Made by a program: the position numbers and the translations under genes. This document shows positions 17,621 through 25,340 of a stretch of 63,547 nt of DNA, piece after piece. The stretch is from assembly GCA_964596125.1 (NCBI GenBank), contig CAZQRP010000019.1:1-63547 (forward strand), read 5' to 3'. The notes beneath the pieces were generated by a model. That model was not told the origin of the DNA. It saw nothing but the letters and a program-made list of their open reading frames with translations, and did not search any database. Position 1 is the stretch's first letter, and each line of letters begins with the position of its first letter. Origin of the DNA: CAZQRP01 sp964596125. GTDB taxonomy: Bacteria; Chloroflexota; Dehalococcoidia; GIF9; UBA5629.

Positions 17621-18652
17621 ATGAAGAAACGTAAATGGTACTACGTTTTACCTGTAGTATTATTTATTCTGTTGTTTAGCTTGACCGCAGGCTGCTTTAC
17701 CATTGACATGACGGGAGAATCCGACGGATCGTCAGATGAGCCTGAAGAACAGGTTTCACAACCAGTTGCGTCTGAGGACCAGGCTTCACCATCGACTACG
17801 CCTGAGGAACCGGTGGCCAAGCCAGTTATTAACTCGTTCAGTGCCGACCAGGGGACGATCGATGTTGAGCAAACAGCAACATTGAGCTGGGATGTTTCCG
17901 GTGCTACTACAGTAACTATCGATCAGGGAATAGGCGATGTACCTTTAACAGGCATCTGGGCAGTGTCTCCGAGTTCGACTACTACCTATACTTTAACGGC
18001 TGCTAACGAGGGTGGCAGTGTTACCGCTGCAACCAAGATCATTGTCTCACCACCTCCGCCGCCGGATGCGGACTTTCCGGTTATTAACTCTTTTGTCGCT
18101 AATCCCGTCAGTATTATAGTTGGTGGTTCTGCAATATTGAGCTGGAGTGTCACCAACGCAGACACAGTGGTAATCAATCCCGGACTAGGTACTGTTGCTG
18201 CTGCAGGCGGAACATCTGTATCACCGGATGCTACCACAACCTACACATTAACAGCTACCAACGCTGATGGATCGCGCAGTAAAAGCGCCAAAATTACGGT
18301 TAATCCTAAACTAATGATAAAGACGCCAATTTATATAATTCTTAAACCAGATCTGGTTGTAAGTGCAATAAAAAAATATGAGGGGGATGATATTGTTGTC
18401 TATCTGGATAATATTGGAAACATGGGGATACAGTATCCGGACCGGAAAATAAATATCAGGGTCTATGTAGATTCAGTTAAAAAAGAAGATGTTAGTCCTA
18501 ATTATGGCTCAATACCGGCCGGCGGTAGCTGGCACCCTGTATATAGATTACATTTGAGCGGCTCGCATGCTATTAAGGTGATCGTGGATTCTCAGAACTT
18601 TGAGGAATCAGACGAAACAAACAATCAAAGAGGTGCTACTATAAACTTCTGA
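17621..18652 (+). CDS. Lipoprotein with two Ig-like repeats and a CARDB-like domain
   Basis: A 343-residue surface protein. The signal peptide ends at lipobox LTAGC (C25). An acidic low-complexity linker rich in E, P and S precedes two Ig-like modules (about 65-140 and 150-225). Each has the pattern VINSF...TLSW/ILSW...VxIxxGxG...TTTYTLTAxN. A CARDB-like cell-adhesion domain closes the protein (PDLVVSAIKKYEGDDIVVYLDN...ESDETNNQRG). Likely cell-surface attached; ligand unknown. GGGAGGCTGAT precedes the ATG. Paralogous modules occur in the lipoproteins at 34414 and 61747. Confidence 0.82.
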   Translation: MKKRKWYYVLPVVLFILLFSLTAGCFTIDMTGESDGSSDEPEEQVSQPVASEDQASPSTTPEEPVAKPVINSFSADQGTIDVEQTATLSWDVSGATTVTIDQGIGDVPLTGIWAVSPSSTTTYTLTAANEGGSVTAATKIIVSPPPPPDADFPVINSFVANPVSIIVGGSAILSWSVTNADTVVINPGLGTVAAAGGTSVSPDATTTYTLTATNADGSRSKSAKITVNPKLMIKTPIYIILKPDLVVSAIKKYEGDDIVVYLDNIGNMGIQYPDRKINIRVYVDSVKKEDVSPNYGSIPAGGSWHPVYRLHLSGSHAIKVIVDSQNFEESDETNNQRGATINF

Positions 18653-18851
18653 TGAGTTGCTAACTGGCTGGAATACGGATTTGGCCGTATCAGCTATGTC
18701 GGCAATTATTGCTGCATGTGATGGCCGGATATATAATGATTGATAGATGGGAGATAACTGGTGATCTGAAACCATAAACGAGAATTTATAAGAGGGGGCA
18801 TTGATTCTCTGTCCACATGTGGTCACTTGGGCAGTGGGGAGCCAGTAGTGA

Positions 18852-18879
18852 AACCGACCTTTACAGGTCGGTTTTTTTT
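18852..18879 (+). terminator. Rho-independent terminator
   Basis: An 8-bp GC-rich stem (AACCGACC / GGTCGGTT) with loop TTTACA is followed by a run of eight Ts. It lies about 200 nt after the Ig-like lipoprotein stop and before the next plus-strand gene, so it insulates the two. Confidence 0.85.
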
Positions 18880-18943
18880 ATTTACAGAATATGGGTCGTA
18901 CTGATGATGAAAGGAACAAATTTCAGGTGGGGGGATTATTAAT

Positions 18944-19618
18944 ATGAAATGCTATAATCATCCGGGAATCAGTGCAATTACAACTTGTTCTGTTTGCAAT
19001 CGCACTATCTGCGAGGTATGTTACTGCAAGGATAAAGGTTGGCCTGTATGCCAGCAATGCCTGAACGCCAGATCTGCCTACCCATCTCATAAATATGTAA
19101 ACAGGGCACTGGTTGTTGTGTTATTTCTCATCTTTTTCATCGCTGCCGTCATTCTTGTTCAATCATTTCTCAACACTAACCGAAAGCTAATCTCAGCTTA
19201 TAATGAGACATCTGCATCGAATTTGTGGGCAGGCCACAGGATTTCATCTCCTGGTGAAACAGAAGAACAGGTTAATGAGGCGCAACTTAAATCCGGAATG
19301 AGAGGACCGGTACTCGAAATCAAGTTAACCAGCGGTGAAATAGGATACTTACACCCTTTTCGCAATCTTGCCGAACTGAAACAGTTTTTAAGCGCTGATC
19401 AAACAGATAAACACGATTACGGCCGTGATTTCGATTGTGATGATTTTGCTTTTTTGTTGTCGAAGAATGCCATAAGCAAAGGTTACCAGATTTTCCCTTT
19501 TGCCGAGGGCAGTCATTTAAAAAACGTGGCACATGTTTATTTGGGCAAAGATGCAACTGCAGTGTATACAGTTGAGCCGCAGACAGATGAAATAAGCCTC
19601 TGGGGTAGAGTGGATTGA
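18944..19618 (+). CDS. B-box-like zinc finger membrane protein with transglutaminase-like domain
   Basis: A 224-residue protein. Residues 3-39 form a B-box-type zinc-binding motif (C3, H6, C15, C18, C23, C26, C36, C39). One transmembrane helix spans about 54-76, followed by an extracytoplasmic domain. That domain contains FDCDDFAFLLS (C165), VAHVYLG (H197) and YTVEPQTDE (E211), matching the Cys-His-acid order of transglutaminase/papain-like enzymes (inference). TGGGGGG precedes the ATG at a reasonable distance. It shares the zinc-motif/TM/outer-domain plan with the proteins at 15932 and 60598. Confidence 0.6.
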   Translation: MKCYNHPGISAITTCSVCNRTICEVCYCKDKGWPVCQQCLNARSAYPSHKYVNRALVVVLFLIFFIAAVILVQSFLNTNRKLISAYNETSASNLWAGHRISSPGETEEQVNEAQLKSGMRGPVLEIKLTSGEIGYLHPFRNLAELKQFLSADQTDKHDYGRDFDCDDFAFLLSKNAISKGYQIFPFAEGSHLKNVAHVYLGKDATAVYTVEPQTDEISLWGRVD

Positions 19619-19707
19619 GTTCCTTTTTTTAGACCGTTTCAACCGTGGGCTCTGGATAGTGCTGTGAATATATCCGATTTATTTAAAGGAACGGTAGAAA
19701 ACTGAAA

Positions 19708-20034
19708 TCAGTTATTTTTCCATTTGGTAGCCGCAAGGTTTTCCTCTGAAAGATATATCTTGCCATCTTCGGTCGTCTCGACGATGTCAGCTCCTATTAG
19801 AAGTTGTAAAGCGCGTGGTTTATAGTCGCGTGGCCTGGTCAGGCGCTCCAGTAGACTTTTAGGTTGAAGGCCCAGCTCTTCAATTGTCTTGGCACCTTTT
19901 CTCCCCACTGCATTATTTTCCCGAAGGATCTTTATTACAGAATTGATTGCCCTACCGATGAAAATCCGGGGTATCACCATCATAGCCAGTATCATAATGA
20001 CCACCAGTAGCACTATATAAAGCGTATCATTCAT
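19708..20034 (-). CDS. Hypothetical membrane-anchored protein (108 aa)
   Basis: An N-terminal hydrophobic helix (residues 3-27, TLYIVLLVVIMILAMMVIPR) is followed by a soluble part that looks like a small winged-helix-type fold (NNAVGRKGAKTIEELGL...ALQLLIGADIVETTEDGKIYLSEE). The ATG at 20034 is chosen because GAAGGAGG lies 8 nt upstream. Function unknown. It stands alone between convergent and divergent neighbours. Confidence 0.65.
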   Translation of the reverse strand: MNDTLYIVLLVVIMILAMMVIPRIFIGRAINSVIKILRENNAVGRKGAKTIEELGLQPKSLLERLTRPRDYKPRALQLLIGADIVETTEDGKIYLSEENLAATKWKNN

Positions 20035-20210
20035 GCTTATCGCCTCCTTCAACTTTGATAAAAAGGTGGTCCCTTTATCGTGTTAGCTTTACTCAGATAT
20101 CATATTGCTTTGTTCTGGTAGTAATCCATGTTCAGATGCAGAAGAGAAGCCAGGTCGTCCCTTTACTATTCAAGTACTTTTCATTTATTTTTCTGATTGT
20201 CGTGTACATA

Positions 20211-20798
20211 TTAAGCTACTTGCTGTATCTGCTGTTTATGCTCCTCAAGGGCTTTCTCATATTGGGCATCAAGTTCGTTGCCGATTCTGCGCCACTCCTC
20301 CTGGAATTGCTGCTGGATTTCTGCTTCAATGGTTGCTCCGGCACCCGGTCGTTGCTGTAATGTTTTGCTGAGTTCTTGTAGTTTGCTCTCAAAATTTTTC
20401 TTAAACTGCGAAAAGGTCTGCTGTCGGGCCTGTTCGTAGTAGTTAAGCAGGTTATTTATCCGATCATATATGGTGTCAAGTTGATTTTTATTCACTTTTA
20501 TAATTTTAATTCCTGACATGGCTTTTGTTATGACCTGTTTGGATTGTTCATCATGGGGAAGAGTAATATTCCGTAAAAATATTTCCTGGGCGCCCTCAAT
20601 AATATATTGTCTTACTCCACTGCCTTTGTATTTGGTTAATTCAGCATCCAGGTCATAACCTTCACCTTGTAGATATTTAGCAGCCAGCATATTGCCAGAC
20701 GGGATATACTCCAGTCTTTTTAGTTCCTCGGTAGATGGCTTACCAAGCTTTTCGACTTTTTCCATAGCCTTTTCCCAGGAACTTTTCATTTCACTCAT
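20211..20798 (-). CDS. Hypothetical coiled-coil protein (195 aa)
   Basis: Mostly helical, charged and Gln-rich at the C-terminus (long heptad-like stretches from about residue 105 to the end). There is no signal peptide or membrane helix. I do not recognise the family. It lies 17 nt downstream of the rimI-like gene on the same strand, so the two are probably one operon. The ATG is preceded by GGGAGGACT. Confidence 0.6.
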   Translation of the reverse strand: MSEMKSSWEKAMEKVEKLGKPSTEELKRLEYIPSGNMLAAKYLQGEGYDLDAELTKYKGSGVRQYIIEGAQEIFLRNITLPHDEQSKQVITKAMSGIKIIKVNKNQLDTIYDRINNLLNYYEQARQQTFSQFKKNFESKLQELSKTLQQRPGAGATIEAEIQQQFQEEWRRIGNELDAQYEKALEEHKQQIQQVA

Positions 20799-20815
20799 AG
20801 TAGTCCTCCCGTGTT

Positions 20816-21502
20816 TTATTTAAGCAATGTACAGTAACCCCATCGCTTCTCATGCGCTCTTTTCAACTGTTGGAAATGTGATTGGAAAGATGGAAGAGTG
20901 ATAGTGTCTGTACTCATAATTACTGCGTCCTCACCATTGTCTGAGTAGTAGCCTCTACGTATGCCCCCTTGATTGAAGCCATACTTTTCATAAAGTGCTT
21001 GAGCTTGTTTATTTGAAGTACGCACTTCCAAGGTTACTACATGAGCGTTGAGCTGTAATGCTTTATCGATGACAGAAATAAGCAGTTGTTCTCCTATTCC
21101 CTGTCGCTGATATACATTTCTTACACCAATGGTGGTGAGATGCGCTTCTCCTACCATTAACCAGAAGCCAGCCATACCGATTATATATTCCCGGGAGGGA
21201 GGCGGCATCTGTTCGCTGAAGTGCCTGTTATGTTCGAAAAAACGCTTAAGTTGCTGCAGGATTTTCTCCCAGTAAGTTTTATTGCCTATGGTTTCTTTCG
21301 TTTCCCCCGGTGCAAATTCATTTTGTTTACAAGCTACTATGTAGCTGGCAAGCCGGTTGCGGAGTTCTTGTTTTAAGGAGGCATATGTCGGGTGCGGCCA
21401 TTGAGTTGGAAATGCCTCGCGGTCAATATCGATAACCTGTGGGATATCTTTATCTTGCATTGCTCGAATCGTATAACGCAGTCCTTGCTGTAATTTACTC
21501 AT
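20816..21502 (-). CDS. rimI: GNAT N-acetyltransferase (RimI-like)
   Basis: A 228-residue acetyltransferase related to the ribosomal-protein-S18-alanine N-acetyltransferase. Conserved parts are the N-terminal YTIRAMQDKDIPQVIDIDREAF, the acetyl-CoA loop VRNVYQRQGIGEQLL and the C-terminal LEVRTSNKQAQALYEKYGF...YYSDNGEDAVIM. Compared with the usual ~150 residues it has an insert of about 45 residues (KETIGNKTYWEKILQQLKRF onward) and a C-terminal tail. The ATG at 21502 is preferred to an upstream in-frame ATG because AAGGG precedes it. Confidence 0.8.
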   Translation of the reverse strand: MSKLQQGLRYTIRAMQDKDIPQVIDIDREAFPTQWPHPTYASLKQELRNRLASYIVACKQNEFAPGETKETIGNKTYWEKILQQLKRFFEHNRHFSEQMPPPSREYIIGMAGFWLMVGEAHLTTIGVRNVYQRQGIGEQLLISVIDKALQLNAHVVTLEVRTSNKQAQALYEKYGFNQGGIRRGYYSDNGEDAVIMSTDTITLPSFQSHFQQLKRAHEKRWGYCTLLK

Positions 21503-21693
21503 ATAAATACCCTTGCAGAATTTTAACATATTTATATTCATAAGTGGACATTGAGATTATTAATAAGACCCTTCCTCCTTTTTTTCAGCAGGCTCCATAA
21601 AGTGTTTTTGTGAAATCTATTTTTTTTGGATCCGCTTGGGTATAATATTGAGGCGGATAGTATTTTTAGAGTATTAGACTACGGGAGGTGCTG

Positions 21694-22011
21694 ATGAAAG
21701 AGAGTGTTGTTGCTGAGATTTCTGTTATTCCTCTGGGTGCTGGCGATACCGGGCTAAGTAATTACGTTGCTGCATGTCTGGCTATATTAGAAAATCAAAA
21801 AGACCTGTCTTATCAGCTTACGCCGATGAGCACTATTATGGAAGGTCCTCTTGATAAAGTCCTTGAAGTAACCCGCCAGATGCATGAAGTTCCATTCAAC
21901 AAAGGAGCATCTCGAGTACTTACGTCTCTTAAAATTGATCAGCATCGGGACAGGACATTAACAATGGCTGGAAAGGTAGAATCGGTGCAAAAATTGCTTC
22001 GACGGAGGTAA
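21694..22011 (+). CDS. MTH1187-type thiamine-binding protein (UPF0045)
   Basis: A 105-residue protein of the YkoF/MTH1187-like fold, reported to bind thiamine or related pyrimidines. Recognisable parts are AEISVIPLGAG near the N-terminus, YQLTPMSTIMEG in the middle and RVLTSLKIDQHRD before the C-terminus. The ATG at 21694 has GGGAGG 6 nt upstream. The stop lies 12 nt before pyrD, suggesting co-transcription. A TATAAT box at 21642-21647 is flanked by a short inverted repeat (ATCCGC ... GCGGAT), a possible promoter with operator. Confidence 0.85.
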   Translation: MKESVVAEISVIPLGAGDTGLSNYVAACLAILENQKDLSYQLTPMSTIMEGPLDKVLEVTRQMHEVPFNKGASRVLTSLKIDQHRDRTLTMAGKVESVQKLLRRR

Positions 22012-22023
22012 CTAAGACCTGAA

Positions 22024-22950
22024 TTGTTAGACCTCCATGTTCAATTAGCTCCCGCGCATCACGCTGGCTTATCTTTAGCTAATCCGGTTATGGTGGCTTC
22101 CGGTACCTTTGGCTATGGGACTGAGTATAGCGAATTGATTGATATTAATAGACTGGGAGCCATAATTTGTAAGGGTACTACTCTAAAACCGAGGGATGGC
22201 AATGCTCAACCGCGGCTGGTGGAGACTGCTTCTGGACTGCTAAATTCAATAGGTCTGCAAAATATAGGAGTTGAGGCATTAGTAAAAGATAAAGCTCCCA
22301 TTTGGGCGCAGTGGAATGTTCCCGTTATTGTCAATATCGCTGGTGAAACAATTGATGAGTATGCAGAGATTGCTGCCAGACTCGAAGGGATTGCCGGTGT
22401 TAGTGGTATTGAGGTAAACGTGAGTTGTCCCAATGTGACATCAGGTGGGATGGAATTTGGCACATCTCCAGAAGTTGCTGCTGAAGTAACTTCGGCTGTT
22501 AAAGCGGTAACCAGCCTGCCTGTGATCGTTAAATTGAGTCCCAATGTAACTGATATAGCTGAGGTGGCGCTTGCCGTGTGTGACGCTGGCGCTGATGCCA
22601 TAACACTGATTAACACGGTTCGAGGGATAGCGATTGATATCAACAGCGAAGAACCTTCTCTCGGCAATATCGTTGGTGGGCTTTCCGGACCGGCAATCAA
22701 ACCGATAGCCCTGTATATGGTCTATACGGTGGCCAATCTTGTGGATGTTCCGATAATAGGTTGTGGTGGTATTAGCAGTGCCGACGATGCAATTGAATTT
22801 ATCATGGCGGGTGCCAGTGCCGTTCAGGTGGGCACGGCCACCATGTCCAATCCTCGAGCTTCTCTTGACATACTTGATGGAATTGTACGATTCATTGAGG
22901 AGAAAGGAATACAGAATTTAACCGATATAGTTGGAATTGCCAGAATGTAA
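22024..22950 (+). CDS. pyrD: Dihydroorotate dehydrogenase (class 1B catalytic subunit)
   Basis: A 308-residue FMN enzyme of pyrimidine synthesis. ANPVMVASGTFGYG, NSIGLQNIG, the active-site block EVNVSCPNV (catalytic Cys) and the FMN-phosphate motif IIGCGGISSADDAIEF are present. Class 1B enzymes normally pair with the Fe-S/FAD subunit PyrK; no pyrK lies in this window. The start is TTG, 12 nt after the preceding stop codon; no in-frame ATG exists nearby. Confidence 0.95.
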   Translation: MLDLHVQLAPAHHAGLSLANPVMVASGTFGYGTEYSELIDINRLGAIICKGTTLKPRDGNAQPRLVETASGLLNSIGLQNIGVEALVKDKAPIWAQWNVPVIVNIAGETIDEYAEIAARLEGIAGVSGIEVNVSCPNVTSGGMEFGTSPEVAAEVTSAVKAVTSLPVIVKLSPNVTDIAEVALAVCDAGADAITLINTVRGIAIDINSEEPSLGNIVGGLSGPAIKPIALYMVYTVANLVDVPIIGCGGISSADDAIEFIMAGASAVQVGTATMSNPRASLDILDGIVRFIEEKGIQNLTDIVGIARM

Positions 22951-22969
22951 CATCTCGGTTCCGTTTCTA

Positions 22970-23374
22970 TTACCTGGCGATAAACTCTTTTTTAATAAAA
23001 TCGGCTATATTAGAAGTATAGGTACCCGGGCCAAAAATCCCCTTCACACCTATTTGCTGCAGGGATGGGATATCTTCCTCAGGTATAATACCACCGGCGA
23101 TGACTAGCTGGCTGGTCATCCCTTTCTTTTTAAGTCCTTCTATGATTATTGGAAATATCTCTAAATGAGCACCCGAAAGAATGCTTAGACCGATCACGTC
23201 GACATCCTCTTGTAGTGCCGATTCAATAATCATTTCCGGTGTTTGACGAATCCCGGTGTATATTACCTCCATACCGGCATCTCGAAGAGCTCTGGTAACT
23301 ACTTTTGCTCCGCGGTCATGGCCATCCAGACCCGGCTTGGCTATCAGGACTCGAATTTTATGTTTTTCTGCCAT
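22970..23374 (-). CDS. B12-binding subunit of methylmalonyl-CoA mutase type
   Basis: A 134-residue stand-alone cobalamin-binding domain, the small subunit of (methyl)malonyl-CoA or related acyl-CoA mutases. The lower-axial-ligand motif AKPGLDGHDRGAK (H19) is intact; SILSGAH and VIAGGIIPEEDIP are further family blocks. The large catalytic subunit is not in the window. It converges on pyrD with a 19-bp gap. An in-frame ATG preceded by GGGAGAATT is the start. Confidence 0.93.
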   Translation of the reverse strand: MAEKHKIRVLIAKPGLDGHDRGAKVVTRALRDAGMEVIYTGIRQTPEMIIESALQEDVDVIGLSILSGAHLEIFPIIIEGLKKKGMTSQLVIAGGIIPEEDIPSLQQIGVKGIFGPGTYTSNIADFIKKEFIAR

Positions 23375-23808
23375 AGGAATTCTCCCTTTCCGGATAAAAA
23401 AGCTTTTGATGTAGGAAATCGCTGAGTTTACTACTCAGGACCTTGCTCTATTATTATAGTGATTCGCAGTCCGTTTATGCAAGCTCAAGAGGAGTACTTT
23501 GAACTATACGGCCGAAGTGGGGAACTGCATTAATCCACATGCCGGATGTCCTGTCGGTGAATGTTCGACTCTGTTGAAAACCGGCTCTTACAGCAGCAAC
23601 AAAAAATAATGTTACTGACATAAAGCCATAGTCTACTGTGATGTCTGGTCAAGGTATTCATACTAATATATTTGATTGGGCTGTTTTTTGTTGAAATATT
23701 GTAAAATTGCTCTGGTTAACAGAAAACAGATACTTTTCAAGAAAAGAGGAATAGGTTAAAATTGACAGCATTGCGAAGTTCAAACTTTAATGTAACGGGA
23801 GAAATAAA
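23375..23808. other. Intergenic region, no gene seen
   Basis: 434 bp between divergent genes. No supported frame, RNA gene or strong hairpin was recognised. TTGTTG followed by TGTAAAAT around 23690-23710 could be a poor promoter for the downstream ATP-grasp gene; spacing is not convincing. Confidence 0.4.
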
Positions 23809-24516
23809 ATGATTGGAAGTGAGATATTAAGTCAGGCCAGGAAGGAACGAAGGGAACAACTAACTGAAATTGAGGCTAAGGAATTTCTTAAAGAGGCCGG
23901 AATACCCGTCGTTGAAAGTAAACTGGCCAGAACGAAAAAGGAAGCGATTAGCCTCAGCAGGGGAATTGGTTTTCCGGTAGTACTGAAAATTGTCTCGCCT
24001 GACATTATTCATAAGAGCGATTCGGGTGGTGTCAAACTGGGTCTGAACAATGTTAGTCAGGTTGGCAATGCTTATAGAGCTATGATATCGTCGGTCAAGC
24101 AACATTACCCTAAAGCGAAAATTCAGGGTGTATCAGTACAGAAGATGGCTCGCCCTGGAGTGGAGGTTATTATCGGCATGACAAAGGATGCTCAGTTCGG
24201 GCCGGTATTGATGTTTGGTATTGGCGGAATACTGGTTGAAATTATTAAAGACGTTTCTTTCAGAATAGTCCCATTGATAAAGAAGGATGCCCGTGAGATG
24301 ATACGGGAGATAAAAGGCTATCCTATTTTGGAAGGTTATAGAGGACAGGAGGCGGCCGATATTCCCTTCTTAGAAGATTTAATACTGAAGGTTTCTGATT
24401 TCGTTGAAAAGAATCCGGAGATAAAGGAGCTTGACCTTAATCCGGTTTTTGCTTATAAGGATGGTGCTGTGGCGGTCGATGCCCGGATAATACTTGAGCC
24501 TTCTGGATTACAATAA
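23809..24516 (+). CDS. ADP-forming acyl/acetyl-CoA synthetase, beta (ATP-grasp) chain
   Basis: A 235-residue ATP-grasp_5 protein, the length of a free beta subunit. LKIVSPDIIHKSDSGGVKLGL (about 59-79) is the diagnostic block, followed by PGVEVIIGMTKDAQFGPVLMFGIGG and, near the end, LDLNPVFAYKDGAVAVDARI. It should form a complex with the alpha chain encoded at 3777-5213, making ATP from acyl-CoA. AACGGGAG precedes the ATG. Two separated genes for one enzyme is unusual but known. Confidence 0.9.
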   Translation: MIGSEILSQARKERREQLTEIEAKEFLKEAGIPVVESKLARTKKEAISLSRGIGFPVVLKIVSPDIIHKSDSGGVKLGLNNVSQVGNAYRAMISSVKQHYPKAKIQGVSVQKMARPGVEVIIGMTKDAQFGPVLMFGIGGILVEIIKDVSFRIVPLIKKDAREMIREIKGYPILEGYRGQEAADIPFLEDLILKVSDFVEKNPEIKELDLNPVFAYKDGAVAVDARIILEPSGLQ

Positions 24517-24616
24517 GAATGTGCAGACCCTGCCGAATCCGGCGTCGATAGGTATATTGTCATAAAGCTATAACTATAAATATAAATCACTGCCGTTTAT
24601 TGCTGCACCGTTGCAT

Positions 24617-24645
24617 TTGACGCAGCCTGATAACCTTGTTAGAAT
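24617..24645 (+). promoter_or_regulatory. Sigma70-type promoter of tRNA-Ala
   Basis: TTGACG (24617-24622), 17-bp spacer, TAGAAT (24640-24645). Transcription would start about 5 nt before the mature tRNA-Ala 5' end. This promoter would also drive the GIY-YIG genes embedded behind the tRNA. Confidence 0.7.
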
Positions 24646-24656
24646 CGGGCTTGGAT

Positions 24657-24729
24657 GGGGATATAGCTCAATAGGGAGAGCGCTGCGTTCGCATCGCAGA
24701 GGTCGGGGGTTCGAATCCCCCTATCTCCA
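24657..24729 (+). tRNA. tRNA-Ala (anticodon CGC)
   Basis: Cloverleaf with acceptor GGGGATA/TATCTCC (one G-U pair), anticodon stem CTGCG/CGCAG, loop TTCGCAT with anticodon CGC, T-arm GGGGGTTCGAATCCCCC, discriminator A, encoded CCA at 24730-24732. The 3' part of this gene from 24701 is identical to the start of the second 320-bp unit, so the functional tRNA appears to borrow its 3' end from the inserted element. Confidence 0.96.
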
Positions 24730-24740
24730 CCAAAATAGCG

Positions 24741-24989
24741 ATGTTCTTCGTATATGTATTACAGAGTGAACGGAGTGGTAGGTACTATATAGGTTCCACA
24801 AAAGATGTCACCATCCGATTAGCCGAACACAACGCAGGCAAAACTCCCTCGACAAAAGGATATCGTCCCTGGAAACTACTCTATACTGAAGTCTATGACA
24901 CACTCAGCGGGGCACGGCAACGAGAACGGCAGATCAAGACCTGGAAGAATCCAGGTTATATGGTTAAGGCTCTGGGGTTAAATAACTAA
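24741..24989 (+). CDS. GIY-YIG nuclease domain protein, copy 1
   Basis: An 82-residue single-domain GIY-YIG (URI-type) endonuclease. The GIY equivalent is FVYVLQ, the YIG part is YYIGST, the catalytic Arg is in VTIRLAEHN, and the metal-binding Glu is in ARQRERQIK. The ATG lies 8 nt after the tRNA-Ala CCA and has no Shine-Dalgarno sequence. After tRNA 3' processing the message would be almost leaderless. Likely the DNA-cleaving enzyme that spreads or maintains the unit (inference from position). Confidence 0.85.
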   Translation: MFFVYVLQSERSGRYYIGSTKDVTIRLAEHNAGKTPSTKGYRPWKLLYTEVYDTLSGARQRERQIKTWKNPGYMVKALGLNN

Positions 24990-25001
24990 AGGTGCAGAGC
25001 G

Positions 25002-25019
25002 TCCCGATGGGAATCGGGA
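25002..25019 (+). repeat. Hairpin at end of unit 1
   Basis: TCCCGAT / ATCGGGA, a perfect 7-bp stem with GGGA loop. It sits between AGAGCG and AGGTCGGGGG, the same two short flanks that bracket the anticodon arm in the intact tRNA-Ala. It therefore mimics an anticodon arm in a tRNA 3'-half-like structure. Confidence 0.75.
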
Positions 25020-25020
25020 A

Positions 25021-25052
25021 GGTCGGGGGTTCGAATCCCCCTATCTCCACCA
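25021..25052 (+). repeat. tRNA-Ala 3'-end copy opening unit 2
   Basis: Exact copy of 24701-24732 (variable loop, T-arm, acceptor 3' strand, CCA), without any 5' half. Not a functional tRNA. Confidence 0.85.
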
Positions 25053-25060
25053 AAATAGCG

Positions 25061-25309
25061 ATGTTCTTCGTATATGTATTACAGAGTGAACGGAGTGGTA
25101 GGTACTATATAGGTTCCACAAAAGATGTCACCATCCGATTAGCCGAACACAACGCAGGCAAAACTCCCTCGACAAAAGGATATCGTCCCTGGAAACTACT
25201 CTATACTGAAGTCTATGACACACTCAGCGGGGCACGGCAACGAGAACGGCAGATCAAGACCTGGAAGAATCCAGGTTATATGGTTAAGGCTCTGGGGTTA
25301 AATAACTAA
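25061..25309 (+). CDS. GIY-YIG nuclease domain protein, copy 2
   Basis: Identical at nucleotide level to copy 1, so the same 82-residue protein. The identical start (ATG at 25061) is preferred over a longer in-frame reading that begins upstream and would translate the tRNA 3' end as VGGSNPPIST. Identity of both copies means the duplication is very recent, is held by conversion, or is an assembly artefact. Confidence 0.8.
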   Translation: MFFVYVLQSERSGRYYIGSTKDVTIRLAEHNAGKTPSTKGYRPWKLLYTEVYDTLSGARQRERQIKTWKNPGYMVKALGLNN

Positions 25310-25321
25310 AGGTGCAGAGCG

Positions 25322-25339
25322 TCCCGATGGGAATCGGGA
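25322..25339 (+). repeat. Hairpin at end of unit 2
   Basis: Second exact copy of the 7-bp-stem hairpin, again directly before a tRNA-Ala 3' end. Confidence 0.75.
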
Positions 25340-25340
25340 A

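Larger units (their letters stand above)
24701..25340 (+). mobile_element. Two exact tandem 320-bp tRNA-nested GIY-YIG units
   Basis: 24701-25020 and 25021-25340 read as identical. Each unit is, in order: the tRNA-Ala variable-loop/T-arm/acceptor 3' end with CCA (32 bp), an 8-nt spacer, a complete GIY-YIG nuclease gene, and an 18-nt perfect hairpin just before the next tRNA 3' end. A third tRNA 3' end (25341-25372, one base different) closes the array. The layout implies insertion inside the tRNA T-arm region with the tRNA rebuilt by the element. Confidence 0.85.

Noticed and set aside
24992..25309. Longer version of GIY-YIG copy 2 starting upstream (N-terminus reading VGGSNPP)
   Set aside because: The extra codons translate the tRNA 3' end and hairpin. 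Copy 1 has the same gene starting at its own ATG, so the extension is an artefact.
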